Shown here in pieces: positions 21,176 through 33,200 of a stretch of 64,000 nucleotides of DNA (position 1 is the first letter of the stretch; every line of letters starts with the position of its first letter). The DNA is taken from contig NW_019154051.1 in NCBI RefSeq assembly GCF_001653235.2, positions 117,041 to 181,040 on the forward strand, written 5' to 3'. Below the pieces are notes generated by a model, which had not been told where the DNA came from, did not search any database, and was given only the letters and a program-made list of their open reading frames with translations. The position numbers and the translations under genes were made by a program. This DNA is from Pochonia chlamydosporia 170 (Eukaryota; Ascomycota; Sordariomycetes; Hypocreales; Clavicipitaceae).

Positions 21176-21523
21176 ATGGAAAGTAGCCTATCTACTTCTC
21201 AGTCTACTAGGCAGTCACCAGAGAAGCAAGTAAGTCAGTCAACCAGGCGAAAGCGTGGTCGACCACCAGGGAGCCTTAATAAGTCAACTCTTGCCAGGGG
21301 AGCACAAGAAGGAGCTCAGGAAACACGTACGCAAACAAGCACCCAGGTAAGAACCTCAACTAAGCAGCCAAAAAGTCAATTATGTGTAGTTCTTGGAGCT
21401 GGACGGACAACAGGAGTGCGCTCTAGCGGCCGGAGGATGCAACCAAGTATTCGGAGAAGCAAGAGTAAATGGGAGCTTGCGGAGAGTAACAAAGAGGTTT
21501 CTTGTATAAACGTTAAACATTAA
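21176..21523 (+). CDS. 115-aa open frame with AT-hook, 3' of the MULE transposase
   Basis: It starts 5 bp after the transposase stop, in another frame. It has a basic AT-hook motif (RKRGRPPGSLNKS) near residue 27 and a Ser/Thr/Gln-rich body. MULE transposases often end in such a basic tail, as copy 1 does in its second exon. This is therefore probably the real C-terminus, joined by an unseen splice or separated by a frameshift. A separate accessory protein is possible but less likely. Confidence 0.45.
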   Translation: MESSLSTSQSTRQSPEKQVSQSTRRKRGRPPGSLNKSTLARGAQEGAQETRTQTSTQVRTSTKQPKSQLCVVLGAGRTTGVRSSGRRMQPSIRRSKSKWELAESNKEVSCINVKH

Positions 21524-21652
21524 GATAGGCTATTATAAATAGTAAATAGTTATTCTTGTAATTAACAGGATTTAAATATTTAAGTCAAAAGGATGCTCTT
21601 GCATTGGAGAATACTTAAGACGCCGATTTAACCCACTGTACAACCTGCCGAC
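21524..21652. other. Short spacer between MULE coding region and hAT end
   Basis: No gene; it is directly followed by the hAT terminal repeat at 21653. Confidence 0.4.
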
Positions 21653-24600
21653 CAGAGACCCAATCAACTAAATCAACTACACGGCATCTGTCAATTTAGA
21701 GTAAGTGTAGATTAGTAATGAAACTTTGAATGTAGTGTATCAACGGACACCTCAAATGTAGTTGATTTAAGTGTAGTTGACTTCAGTGGATGGAGGTTTG
21801 TGGCGGCATCATCCAGAGTCGCGGCGTAGTGGGGCAGCGCATGATGGCACTAAGTTAACGCGTCTACACGTCCACGCGCTTGCTCATACCTCTTTCCTCT
21901 TCATCTTGGTTTTCGTGCAATATAGTGGCATTATCTCTTGAGTTGATCTCATCGCGCCCGTGTCAGGGTTGGCCACAGTGACGCTAACCATCCCCTCGCA
22001 TTAAAAAGTGTCAGAGACGACATATTCTAACAAATACCTCCCTCTTAGAAGGAGGTGATGTCCACTTTTGCTGGCTGGTACAACAAGTAGGGCTTCCCGA
22101 GGCTCCTCTGGTGCGAATCTACCTTCGGCTGCTCCCGTCCCCTTCCCTTCATTCACTCTTGTAGCACTCGAATCGCCTCTTCAATGGCCAGCTGTTTTCG
22201 CCGCGGCAGCGAGCCACGATAGCTCCCGTCTTCTGAACTCATCATCATTAAGATGGATGCCCTCGAGCTCTTTCTTCTCCTCTATGATCGAGAGAAATAA
22301 CGGATCTAGGTCGTTGATAATGCCTGCCCGAAACCACGACCTCAATACCTGACACATCCCAACTGTTTGCGCCTGAAGATTGCACCGTTGGGGAACAACC
22401 ATCTGCCCTGCTGCCGAGAACATCCTCTCACATTCTGCAGACATTGATTGTATTGTGACAAAGTCGAGGGCCATTCGGGAGAGACGAGGGTATTGCAGGC
22501 GCTTCTCATGCCAATACGCTATCGGATCTCGCACAGTCTTGTCGGTGCTCTCATGGCTCGATTGCCATCGTTCGTATTCGTCGCCAATCGTGTCGTCGTC
22601 CAGTAGAGGCTCTGTCTGTATGGAGTCGATACGGGACTGTTCGCAATGCTCTTCGAAGGCATTGTAGTATTGCTTCTGTCGTTTTGCAACAGGCTCGTCA
22701 TTTGAGGCCACCACAATATGGAAATCTCGATAGGACTCGTCCCACACTTCTTGAACTATCCTTTTTGCAGATCTGATCCAGTCGGGCTTATGTACCCAGG
22801 CCTGCTCGAACCATCCCCATCTGTATGCCGGGTGGAGTGCGAGGGCGGTATAATATATCGGTGTTGTGTCGAGAATAGTGTAATACTTGTCTAATTTCTC
22901 CCAGGCCATATTTATGCCGATCCTGAACTGTTCGGGGTCAGGAAAATCTTTTGCCATCGCCTTATATTTTTCGAGCTTGCCAAGCAGGAATTCAAACCCA
23001 TTGATCACATCCCAAACGTTCCCATATGAACCAGTATAACCCCTCTTGCGTTTCCTGATTAAACCGTCGCCTTCTAGAGTCTTGACTGCATCTTCATAGT
23101 ATCCAAGGATCGTCGCGAAGTGTTGAAGTACAGACCAATCGTTGGCCGTAAGTTGGTTCTCGTCTCTAAGGATTCGAGGCCGGACAGCCGACTTTTTCAA
23201 CTGGCCAGTTCTTTTTGATGTATTCTCCTCCTCCCATTGGATTCGGAACTTCGCGACTAGCAGTTCGAAGTACCTTCGAAGTCTCAAGGCGCGGCGGATC
23301 ATATAGAGCTGGGAAAGCCAGCGCGTATCGTTATCTAGCACTACCGAGACGGGGCTTTTTGACCGTATTTTCGGATCGTCCGACATGGATATGTCGTACT
23401 CTTGAAGTTCTTTCAACAGGTATGTCAGTCTGTCCGATCGATCAACATCCACGACGAAATTATGGAGCTTCCCAACCGGCCCTTTCTGTCGCCAAAGTTC
23501 GTATTCGGCTTCAGACAGCGCTTCTGCACCAGAAAGTTGTTCTTCGAACGCGTCTGTATCCTTCCCGAACAGTAGTGCCTTCGCAGACAGATTGACTATA
23601 TGGCCGAAGCAGCGGCCTCGCCTTCGAGCGCCATTGAAGCCGAGCTTTTTGCCAATAGCCTCAAGTGCTGTGTCGTTGTTCTCGGCATTGTCAAGGGTAA
23701 AATACCCAATATTCTCCTCGATGCCAAAAGCCTCGATGGTATAAAGGACTTCTGTTGCAATGTTGTTCCCCGAATGTCTGCGGACTTCGGGGACCCCCAG
23801 AGCGACCTTGTGGGGCTTGCTATTCTCGTCCCTGAAGAAGCACACGATACCGTATAACGAGTGTCGATTCCGCGCCCTCCATCCGTCAAAGCTGACGTGT
23901 ATTAAGCCGGGGCTCTTTCGCAGGGCTTCAATGACGCGCGCCTTGTGCTTTTTAAATTCGGAGTTGATGAGCGCGCGAACTGTGGTATCAGAGATGTTGG
24001 CGTTCGTGATCTTTGACTGCAGGGTTAAGGTATTCGAAGATATCCCGGAGTCTCTCATGTTCAACAACACTAAAGGGCTGATTCGTGTCGACTATCCACT
24101 CGATCAGGAGACGTTGAAAGTGATTTCGATTAAATCCGCGTATCATAGAGTTGGCAATCGCCTGTTCTCGAGGTCTTAAAGGGTCGAGCTTCCATATATC
24201 CACAATCGATCTTGGCCTCTTGCTCCCTGGCTTCTCCTCGGCTTTCTTTTGCAAGCCGGACTTTGTCTTGTTATCTGGTGCAGATATTCCGTGATCCTTG
24301 TATAAGTGATTCAGCGCATTCTGAAGGCCAATAGCAACGAAATTCTTAGGTCTGGGGTCGTTCTTCTGAATACACGGCTTGCAGACCCATCTGCGCTCGT
24401 CGTCATGTTGTATGTCGTATCCATATTCCCAAGCCCATGAGTAGTTGTCTTTGCTTCTTTCTGACCATACCCAACCCGGAAAATGTCCCCAAAGACGCGT
24501 ATCGTACTTATCAGGAGTGGGCAATGTCGTCGGCGGCGGGGAGAACGGCGTCAATGAGCTCTCGGCAGAAGAAGCAGGCGTGGAAGGCACTGGGAGTTCG

Positions 24601-25425
24601 AAGTCAATTGGGACATCATCGATAGAAATTGGGGACGATTCTAGGAATTCCGAAGCGCTCATGGTCATAGTAAACATAAAGACATAATGTGAAAGTGTCA
24701 CGGACTAACTCGTTGCCGTGCACCTGGGTTGATGGCAATGCTGATAACGCCACCAAATGAGGGTCTCACAACCAGCCCCTGAGCATTGACTGCCCAGTTA
24801 ACCACCATAGTAGAGAGTCCACCCCTCGAGAACGTCTGCTCTCTCTTTTTTGTTAGCTGAATGAGCCGCGTGTCCCCTTACGGAACTTACTGGGGCCGAC
24901 CGGCGACCCCTTACAGAAAAGAAGCGATGATACTTGTTGTAGATGGCCAGAAATAGGTGTTATGTGATGATCAAGCAGGTGCTAGCTAGCAGGAAGATAT
25001 TTCAATAAACTAGGCATCAGCCATCGTTCCGCTACACGGCATTCAAAACATGGCAATACGGTTCCAAGATGGGTAAAAAGATGCCGAAGTCAATCAACCA
25101 AGGATCAACAGACGCACGACGCAGTAGCGGAGGCTCTACCTTAAGGCACTTTGGTTAGAATACAAATTACGGATGTAGAATAGGGGGAGGAAGCTGACTT
25201 GTCGTCTCGCCCGCAGCCGAACCTACCCTGAAGCTAAGTTCGAGATCAAATGTGCAGCCCTTTAACCATCAACAGTTACACTGAAATCAACTAAATCCAC
25301 GTACACGAGAGGCCCAAATTTAGTTTAATTGATTAGTCAGGATTGTCCTGATTTAGTTGATTTAGTTGAGTGTAATACACTAAGTTGATCAACCAGTGTA
25401 AGTCGTGTAGTTGATTGGGTCTCTG
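21653..25425 (-). mobile_element. hAT transposon, copy 1 (3773 bp)
   Basis: The ends are inverted repeats cagagacccaatcaac at 21653 and its complement ending at 25425. Inside them many copies of agttgattta/taaatcaact form subterminal repeats. The element carries a BED-finger hAT transposase on the minus strand. An inverted copy with only three small indels I could find lies at 42325-46627. The 8-bp flanks (ctgccgac and catgtgtg) do not match, so no target-site duplication is visible despite the recent age. Confidence 0.9.
22181..24677 (-). pseudogene. hAT transposase, copy 1, one-base frameshift
   Basis: Read from ATG 24677, the frame breaks at an A-run at 24012-24014 (ttt on the plus strand). 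With one base fewer it runs to 22181 as about 831 aa. The other copy, joined across its gap, has exactly one base fewer. Features: BED-type zinc finger C99-C102...H124-H129; first catalytic Asp in VSFDGWRARN; second Asp in FTLDNAENND; CFGHIVN (the C-x2-H of hAT enzymes); and the C-terminal dimerisation block YPRLSRMALDF...SAECERMFSAAGQ. The enzyme cuts and inserts the element in the nucleus. The frameshift may be a sequencing error, so the gene may in truth be intact. Confidence 0.85.
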
Positions 25426-25430
25426 CATGT

Positions 25431-25706
25431 GTGGCGGAGGACAACTTGCAGGTCATCTACATATTGACGACAGTGGGTGTTTTCTTTCGCGTCTGGCTGT
25501 ACGAAAGGGGAGGAACAGCCCTCATTCCTTTCCAGGGAGAACCAACACTAGCAGACTGGTCTCAGTACATCGATGCTGATTCAGACATTGCCTGGGTGCT
25601 GCCGCGCTTTCTCGCCATGATGAAGGATGACGTGACTCTCGAACATTCGCCAGCTCTACAGGGTCAAGTGGGTTGTCAACAGGGCATTAATTCTAAGTGC
25701 CGGTGA
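25431..25706 (+). other. Protein-like open frame beside the hAT end, unidentified fragment
   Basis: The frame begins 6 bp outside the hAT right end and encodes 91 residues (VIYILTTVGVFFRVWLYERG, PTLADWSQYIDADSD). The composition is gene-like but I do not recognise a family. It is probably the remnant of a host gene interrupted here; its 5' part is not visible on the other side of the hAT. Confidence 0.3.
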
Positions 25707-25953
25707 ATATTTTCTTTTAGCATTTCGAGGTAAATAGTCGTACACGAAGGTTCGGCAGTTAGCCATTAGATTTTTTGATAATCCTAGTTTCGTTGTGTTG
25801 GATACTGTAAAACTGCCTCTGTTGATAGAACAAGCAAACTTGGTGCAATTACTGATTTCATACTGTCGGTTATCATGACAAAATTTAACCGAAACACAAG
25901 TTCGGATGAAGGGAAGTTGTCTGGCATTAAAGACAGCTGCAAACATCTTTGGG

Positions 25954-28866
25954 CTATTTTTTCACCTTGATTGCCTGGTGGAGGAATTCATGCCATCTGG
26001 TGGAAGCCCATTCGTAAATACGAAGCAGTGATGGTAGCAAGTACGCACCATCAAGGCCGTATGTCGCATTACGTTGAATAACCTTATGCCCGCTCTGCAT
26101 CGCAAATACCACGTTTTTGTCGGCTGCGGGGCATTTCTCATCATATTGATTGAAAGGGGTGTAGACTTCTCGCACTTTCTTTTCCGTTATGCCGATACCG
26201 ATTTGACGGTACATCTGGCTGGTTATCTTCTGCTTGCATACGGCATGTGCTGCTGTTTGTATGATCGAGGTACATTTCGACGTTGCCCATGGCTTTTCAT
26301 TTTTTCCAAATAGCAAATGAGTGGGCTGCCATGGCTCGCTTATTTGCATGTGTTCGTGAAGCTCGCGACGCAAAACCTCTGCTACAGGATGAATAAACGC
26401 AAGGTACTTGATAACAACCAGCCCAAGCCGTAGTGGCAGGAATCGGACCACATAGAACTCCTTGTTTGTCATGCGCTTTGCTTTGTGGTGCTTTATAATG
26501 TACACCACGGAGCCATTCCACACATAAACTCCCCTTGAAGCCCATGCCGTATTCTCGCGTAGAAGCCACTGTAGTTCGCGTAGCCGCGGGGTTTGGCCTC
26601 CACTTGTGTACTTGCCACCAAATATCAAGCTTCGCAAACGAGTCACCATACCCAGGTAGTGCTTCACAGCTTTCCATTGCCAGCTTTTATGCGTCATGAG
26701 AGATGGTAGGTGTCCGTGAGGCTTACTTAGTTGAGCGAGGAGTTCCTTTGTGGCCGTTTGGAATCCATTTTCCTCGTGCTTAACAAATGAGTAGCCAACG
26801 TCTCGATTTGTCAGGTCATCCTTAATTTCAGCAGAATAAACGACGGTCTCTCCGTCTTAGCGATCAAGTATCCAAAGCCACGCAACTGAACATTTCAGCG
26901 AGAGAGCTGGCGGATCCAGCGACGATATATCTACTGCAAAGTCGTTGAATCATCTCCAGCTGCCCGTCTACTGGTCTCTGTGGAATACTAAGGCTGGGAT
27001 ACGCCGTTAGCGGCAATGCCGACTCGAGCAGTAAGAGACGTTGTACGTATATAAGTCCTGATAGAGACGGACAGAAGTCTCTTCCCAGTTTGAACTGCTG
27101 GCAATCACTTGAGAATCCGAAAATGCCGCTAAAGTAAAGTAGTACAGTGGACCCGGGCGGTCCACCGCGGACTTCTTGCTTGCACACAGCTACGGAAAGC
27201 TCAAACAGTCGCTCCAGAAAGTCAATGCTTGCCATTTCTAAGCGGTCCTTGTCCTGGTCGTTCTTGACGCCGTTGGGTGGGTCGACGGTCCGGTCGCGAT
27301 TAGCCGTGTTAGTGCGTGCATAATTCTCCAGCCCTGAATCTTCGTCGCTTATTGTACTAAACGAATTCATGTCGGACTCAGAATCATCGAAATCTGAGCT
27401 CTGGCTTGGGCAAGAGCTTCCATCTGTCGCATCGGTGCAGTACAGAGTTTCAGGTCGAGCTCGTACTTCTAGCTCTTGGAGTCCAATTGAAAAGTTACTT
27501 GATACCTCGTCAGTGTTGGCATACCTGTGATCTTCCACTGGCGGCCACTGGCCTTCACTGGCATCGAACATGCCCCATATTTGATGCTGGACTAGTTGCA
27601 ACAGTAGCTGAACAATCTCATTTGGAATCAGAATACCTGTTTCTTGTTTTGCCTCTGTCGGCAGGTGGTGTGACCGGATAAGAAATGCTATGAACTTCTT
27701 CCATGAATCTCGGTAGCGCCGTCTGGTAGAACGCTCCGTCATGACTTCAAATGACCGTGAGTTGTAGTTCATTGTTCTGGATGTAACTATCCAGCAACGG
27801 ATCAGACGACTGGTTTGAAGCACCGTCCGTTCGCAGCGGTTGATCACAAGATCAACCGCCTTCATCACGCATGCTATTCGTTCTTCCGAAATCTGAGAGC
27901 TAACGAAATCCGCATCCCCATCGGCCACTCCCTGGCCGAGTTTGAGAGCCGCCCATTGTCGGCTTTTAGGGTGTCGTAAGGGTAGTCTTACCATCGCCTT
28001 CAACAGGTCACGGCGTACATTCTTATAAATCCTGCGCCACTGAGTTCGTTCTAGCCATGGCGACATCACTGCCAGAGATCCATTTCCCATCTTCTTTGCA
28101 CAGATGCGCGCCTGCTGTTGAGCATCGAGATGTTGCTGGTGACGACCAAGTGCGGCTTCCAAATGCTCCTGCAGAGCAACCTCTGTAGCTACAGTGTGCC
28201 TGCGCTGACGAGTTGCTTGCTGACTTTTACATCCTCCTTTATCGTCGAACCTTAACTTCTTTTGTGGGATTGCCTTGCGGCCAACTTCAAACCAGCCGCT
28301 GGCACATCTGGTAGGGAAGAATCGCTGACAATGCACCCCCTCACGCCATGGCACTTCGTGCTTTCCGCTGAGCTCGTTTTGCATCGCCTTCTTTCGCTTG
28401 GTATCTGGTCTTCCAGGCCCCTGTGGATTTTCCCATTTGTGCTTCAGTTTGCAGTGTTTCTGTATCTTCTGCACTTGCCGCGCTATATATGGACATTCGT
28501 GGCATTTAAGACCATCTTTCTTGGGCGGCGCTAGAAGTGGAACGCAATCAATTGTCGGAGAGGAAAACAAAATCCTTGTAGATCAGCTTGAATGCGCCTG
28601 GCATCGGGTAAATCTGCCGCTTTTCTGACAATGTTGCGCCGTTCCGTAGCCGTGATTTCCTGATGGCCCTTTACAAGATGTGAAGATACTTCATTGACAA
28701 GAACAGCGAATGCACATTCGCGGCAAACAAGAGTTCTATATACCTGTAGGAACGTAAACGGCCCGACGGCTATATCGCTCTCCATTCTTGCGACTGTGGG
28801 CGACTGTAGATCACCGACTATCCAGTCGCAGATGTAAAAGCCTATACACCTCGAGCTTTCCAGCAC
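25954..28866 (-). pseudogene. OrsD-domain (DUF3505) protein of the fungal RecQ-associated type, decayed
   Basis: Three minus-strand blocks (28866-28531, 28570-26864 and 26697-25954, the last open from ~26850) form one protein. The N-terminus has two Cys/His pairs typical of OrsD domains, CREC...HLVKGH and CHECPYIA...HCKLKH. A long helical middle follows. The last block contains MYRQIGIGITEKKV and QSGHKVIQRNATYG. In fungi such regions often precede a RecQ-type helicase, which is absent here. Breaks: one missing T in a T-run near 28568, a stop plus frameshift near 26840, and loss of everything after 25954. A paralogous remnant lies at 48600-49563. Role unknown; related genes are often found at chromosome ends and in mobile regions. 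Confidence 0.65.
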
Positions 28867-30273
28867 GCGAAATGCAAGTAAATATTACATCAAAAACGGC
28901 TAAAGTATAGCGAGAGCATAAGCAAAGTCCAGAAACGGTTCGCTGTAAGTTAAAAAAATGGTAGTCATGTGGCAGTACAGAAATTGGAACTGTTCTTCTA
29001 CGAGTATGCAGTTAACACAGTTAACACCTTAAGAGATGAGTACCCCTGACAGTGAACTACCGAAATGACGGCTTTCTTTGGCTCACTATCGTTGGATAAT
29101 TTTAGCGACTGTGGCAAAATATCATGAAGCTAGTTGGTCGAATTTAATCCAACTGTACAAGGATCAGAGAACAAATTTCAACTCTACATGGGTGTGCGAA
29201 ACCCAACTCCAGCACCCTTGATCATGCTTAATTTCACCAAATTACAAATCCAACCGTAGTAGAGTTAGATATGTCTGTACTCGTAAGCTGTAAGGTGAGG
29301 GGGCTGGTTATATATTCCAAGGCATTGTGTCAACCCAACGAAGAGTCTAGCGGTAAGAGTCCAATGAGGAAGGCTTCCAACTAAAGAAGAGCCTTACTGT
29401 GTTGCGGGCTTTGCCTGCGCCCACAGTTGCAGTTTTAGGCCCTGGAGGAGTCATTCACCGCTGGATTATGATTGGGTATTGCCGTCGACGTCGTTGATGA
29501 CGTCTAGCCTAATTTAGTTCTTAGTATGTAGCCGCTGATGATTGTTTCACAATCCCATCTTGCGAAGAAGATAAAAACTCGCCAATCTCCTCTCTCATAA
29601 ATACCTTGGCTTGGTTCTTCCATCTGATCGTTTTCATCTTTCTTTCTTTTCTCGTCCTTCCTCGTCCCTTTAATGCAGCTTCATGGCACGCTGGACGAGC
29701 AACACCGGACAAAACATGGTACAAAACTCATCCATTCCACACTGCTCGTACTTTCCTACATTTGCATCACCTCGCTTGCTATCCTCAACGTAAATTTCAT
29801 GTTACTGTAGTAAATGATAATGCACATAGTCGAAGTCGAAATAAAAAATGTCTCCACGGAGAGGACCATTCATGGCTAATTGGTAATCAAACAACTAAAA
29901 CCATTGGGAGCTCCACGGTCATGTCAATACATCTGCGTCCAGACCCCACAAGTTTGTAAAGCACACGACCCTTGTGGTAACACAATGACATGAAGTATAT
30001 AAATCTCAATGCGACCCTTGCCTAAAGATGTAGTGAGAATCGCGGAGACTCAATGGCCATGGTTTGTCATGAACAGAATGATAGCCAGGGTAGAGCAGAA
30101 AAAAGCAGACCAAGACGCTGCGCTTAATGCACGAGCATCGAGACAGCGTGAGCAACATCCCAAAAAAGGCGATCGCATACAGTCGGGAAGACACTCTTGT
30201 CATGACACCAACGATGTGTCGGGCTCAAGACCAGCTCATTAACTCCCTTGACCGACTTCGGCCGTAGTTGATC
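28867..30273. other. Intergenic region, no supported gene
   Basis: This 1.4-kb stretch lies between the OrsD remnant and the second hAT. A 117-codon plus-strand frame at 29606 starts with a hydrophobic, signal-like segment, and another lies at 30009-30242. Both lack homology clues and overlap frames on the other strand. I see no repeat ends. Confidence 0.4.
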
Positions 30274-33200
30274 CAGGGCTCCCAATAGTCCAATCAGTCC
30301 GTCTAAGAGCCTCAGACTGGCCATTTAGTCCGTCTAGTTTGAACAGACCAAACTGACAGTTTGTGCAACTTGTCCAGACCAAACCATCAGTCTGCCGTAG
30401 AAAGTCCAAACTGAACTAATGGTTCGTCCACCTCCCTCAGACTGGACTACACCAAAACTCGTGGTGTGGACTAATAGTCTGACACATGCACACGTGATAT
30501 ATCGTATTTTTGCTTCGTCAAACACATTATGAGGAGAATGGTCCAGGTATGAACATGGGAGAACACATGTATACTGAGTTTTACTCCATTAACAGCGGAA
30601 GATCAAGGTTTTTCTTCAAACAATTGTCAATTTAGAACGGTTGCATCAAGTTATACAATTGCAACAAGGGCATTTGTGAATACGACTTGTGTTGTAGCTA
30701 ATCTGTCACTGAGCTATTATCTTCCTTCTATGACGGTCCTGGTCTTTCATGAACATTCTTTTTTGCCTCAAGTTCGCCTTCAACTTTGTATTCTTAGCTA
30801 TCTTGAATCGTAGCATCGCCTGCTTGATCTACATAGCAGCACTAGATCCACAGTTAGATGAAGTGGGTGTCTCGCGAAATATGTTATTACTTACGTCGGA
30901 AGGCATTATCAAAGCGCTCCGGTCCCAGGAGCGCAAACATTCCACGAGATTCAGAGTGTCAACGTTCATAGATCCTCGAAGATCGGTCACTGTGAGTTTT
31001 GCTTTAGAAAAGAGACGCTCTGTTTCTGTAGACATAGGCGGGATTGACAGAATGTCGATGGCCATTAATGACAAGTTGGGAAACCGTCTCCTCTGGGCTG
31101 GTTCTAGCCACCATTTCAAGGGATCCGATACCGTCATCACAGGTTCGCGACAATACACTTCGTATTCGTCGTCATCTTTGTTAAATATCGTGGACTTCTG
31201 CTCTTTCATCCACATCTTGTACCCGTTTGGTCGCTTTGTGGTGCAATCTTGCGGTGGGCTTGATCGAAGACTGGGGCAGGAACTTGTAGATTTGTACGTC
31301 TCCCTCCACAGCTGCCCTACTCTCTCTTTGGCTTTCTCAATCCACTCGAGCTTATCCTCCCAAGTTCTTTCCATGTACGCCCATTTCAGAGAAGGGTTCA
31401 AGACGGTCGCTGCTGAATAGACTGGTGAATCTTCCGTCAATTCATAACAGTCGGCCATTTGGCCCAGGCGGTCTCCATCATTGTAGCCAAATGGGGAAGG
31501 GCAGTGGCCTTCTTGGCCGCCTCAATGTGATGGAGAAGGTAGTCCATGGTAGGTAGGACGTCCGAGATCGAGTCCCCAATACCTTCGTTTGCCACTGTGG
31601 CATCGTGAAAAGGCTCGAGGAACTTGTGAATCTCGGCCAAGGTTAACCAGTCAGGTGGAGCCAGCGTATCATCTTGAAGAGCCGGCTCTTGTGCACAAAA
31701 TATGGTCACCGCTTGCCGTATTTTGGGTCTAAGGGCCCATTCAACCATTTTATACCACGAATTCCAGCGAGTGTCGTTGCCACGCCGTAATCTGAGACCG
31801 TCGCTGAGGGTGGTAAAAGTTTGAAGCCTCTGTGGCGTCCAAGTGATGTATACTACAATATTGTGTAGTTTTCCTATTGCCCCCCGTTTTCTCCAGTTTT
31901 CAACTTCCTCCTCAGATGGCCCGCAATAAAAGCCCGTTGTGGGGGGTCGCTTTCCAAGGAGGAACTCCATCACGGCTAGGCAGATGATGTGACCAACACA
32001 GCGCAGCCGGTGAGGAAGGGGATCGTAGAAAACATCAAACTCATGCTCCAAGTCGTCCGAGATTTTGTCAAGCATTGTATTCATGTTGCTCGCGTTATCC
32101 ATCATGAAATACCCAACCTTTGACGCTATGCCATATTCTCGTATGAACTCCATGATTGCTTCTGCCATGTTCTCATCGCTGTGTTGTCCGTCCAGTTCTT
32201 TGATCCTTACCACCAAGGACTGCAGGCCATGATCCTCGGTAACGAATTGAACTGTGAATCCGATTACGCCCAGACAATTCGGCGACGTCCAATCGTCGGG
32301 CACAATGTGAATAGATGAGAGGGCATTCTGCAGTGCTCTCTTTACGACCTCCTTCTTCTCCTCGTACGCCTTCTGCAGGTCGTTTTTGACTGTAGTGCCA
32401 GACATGGGAAGGATGTCATCTGCAGCAGGACAGATATACCGTATGAAGTCGCGGAAGGCAGGCTGCTCGATGTGAGAAAAGGGAAGGCTGCAGGCGATGG
32501 TGTAACGACAATACAGCTCGCGTGTAGTCGCCTGATCAAGTGCATCTGCCTCTTGTGTAGCCTTACGTGTTTTGCTTGAGTGCATAGTTTCTTGCGCAAG
32601 GAAGGTAGTGATGTCTCCCAGGCGATTCCGTGTCCTTCCCCTCCTGACTTCCTCTTTTCCAGGTATGACGATGTTGTGCTCCCTACGCAAATGGTGAACA
32701 ATAGTTGATGACCCACCAGAATAATTGTATCTTTTGTCACGTTTCCTTTCGAAGCAGGGCTGGCAATGCCACCATTTCGTCCCTTTAGAATCTATCCAGG
32801 CTGCTGGCAGTAGCTTTCCATCCTCTACCCGACAGTAACGCCAAATGGGCGACGTCCTCTGACGTGACACACTGAGAATCGAGGAAGGAGACGATGCCAG
32901 CGACGGCGGAGTCATGTTGAGATCGGAATCATCCGAGAAACTGCCGCTTCTCGTAAGACTCGCTGCCTCTGAGAGGTCTGCAATGGACGACATAATATGA
33001 TAAAGGGCCGTTGGTCAACTGGAAATGGTGAAGATGAAAAGAAAAGGAATCGCGTGTACGGATAGGCATGGTTTCGGACGCGATTTTCTATCGCATTCGA
33101 GCCTTTAGATTAAATGTACCAGACATTAAGACCAAAGATAGTGGGATCTCTCTCGTTTCATTTAGAACCACCCAAAGCTGCTCGAGGAACACGATGCTAA

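Noticed and set aside
17748..21652. Terminal inverted repeats of the third MULE
   Set aside because: Segments near 17780 and 21630 (ttaacccac...ctgccg) are similar, but as direct, not inverted, repeats and with many mismatches; not enough to define the element ends.
29606..29959. Signal-peptide-like 117-codon frame, possible small secreted protein
   Set aside because: Apart from the hydrophobic start nothing supports it; there is no cysteine pattern or known motif, and another frame overlaps it.
30009..30242. Basic 77-codon frame left of the second hAT
   Set aside because: It does not continue on the other side of the hAT and has no recognisable family, so it cannot be called the missing 5' half of the interrupted gene.
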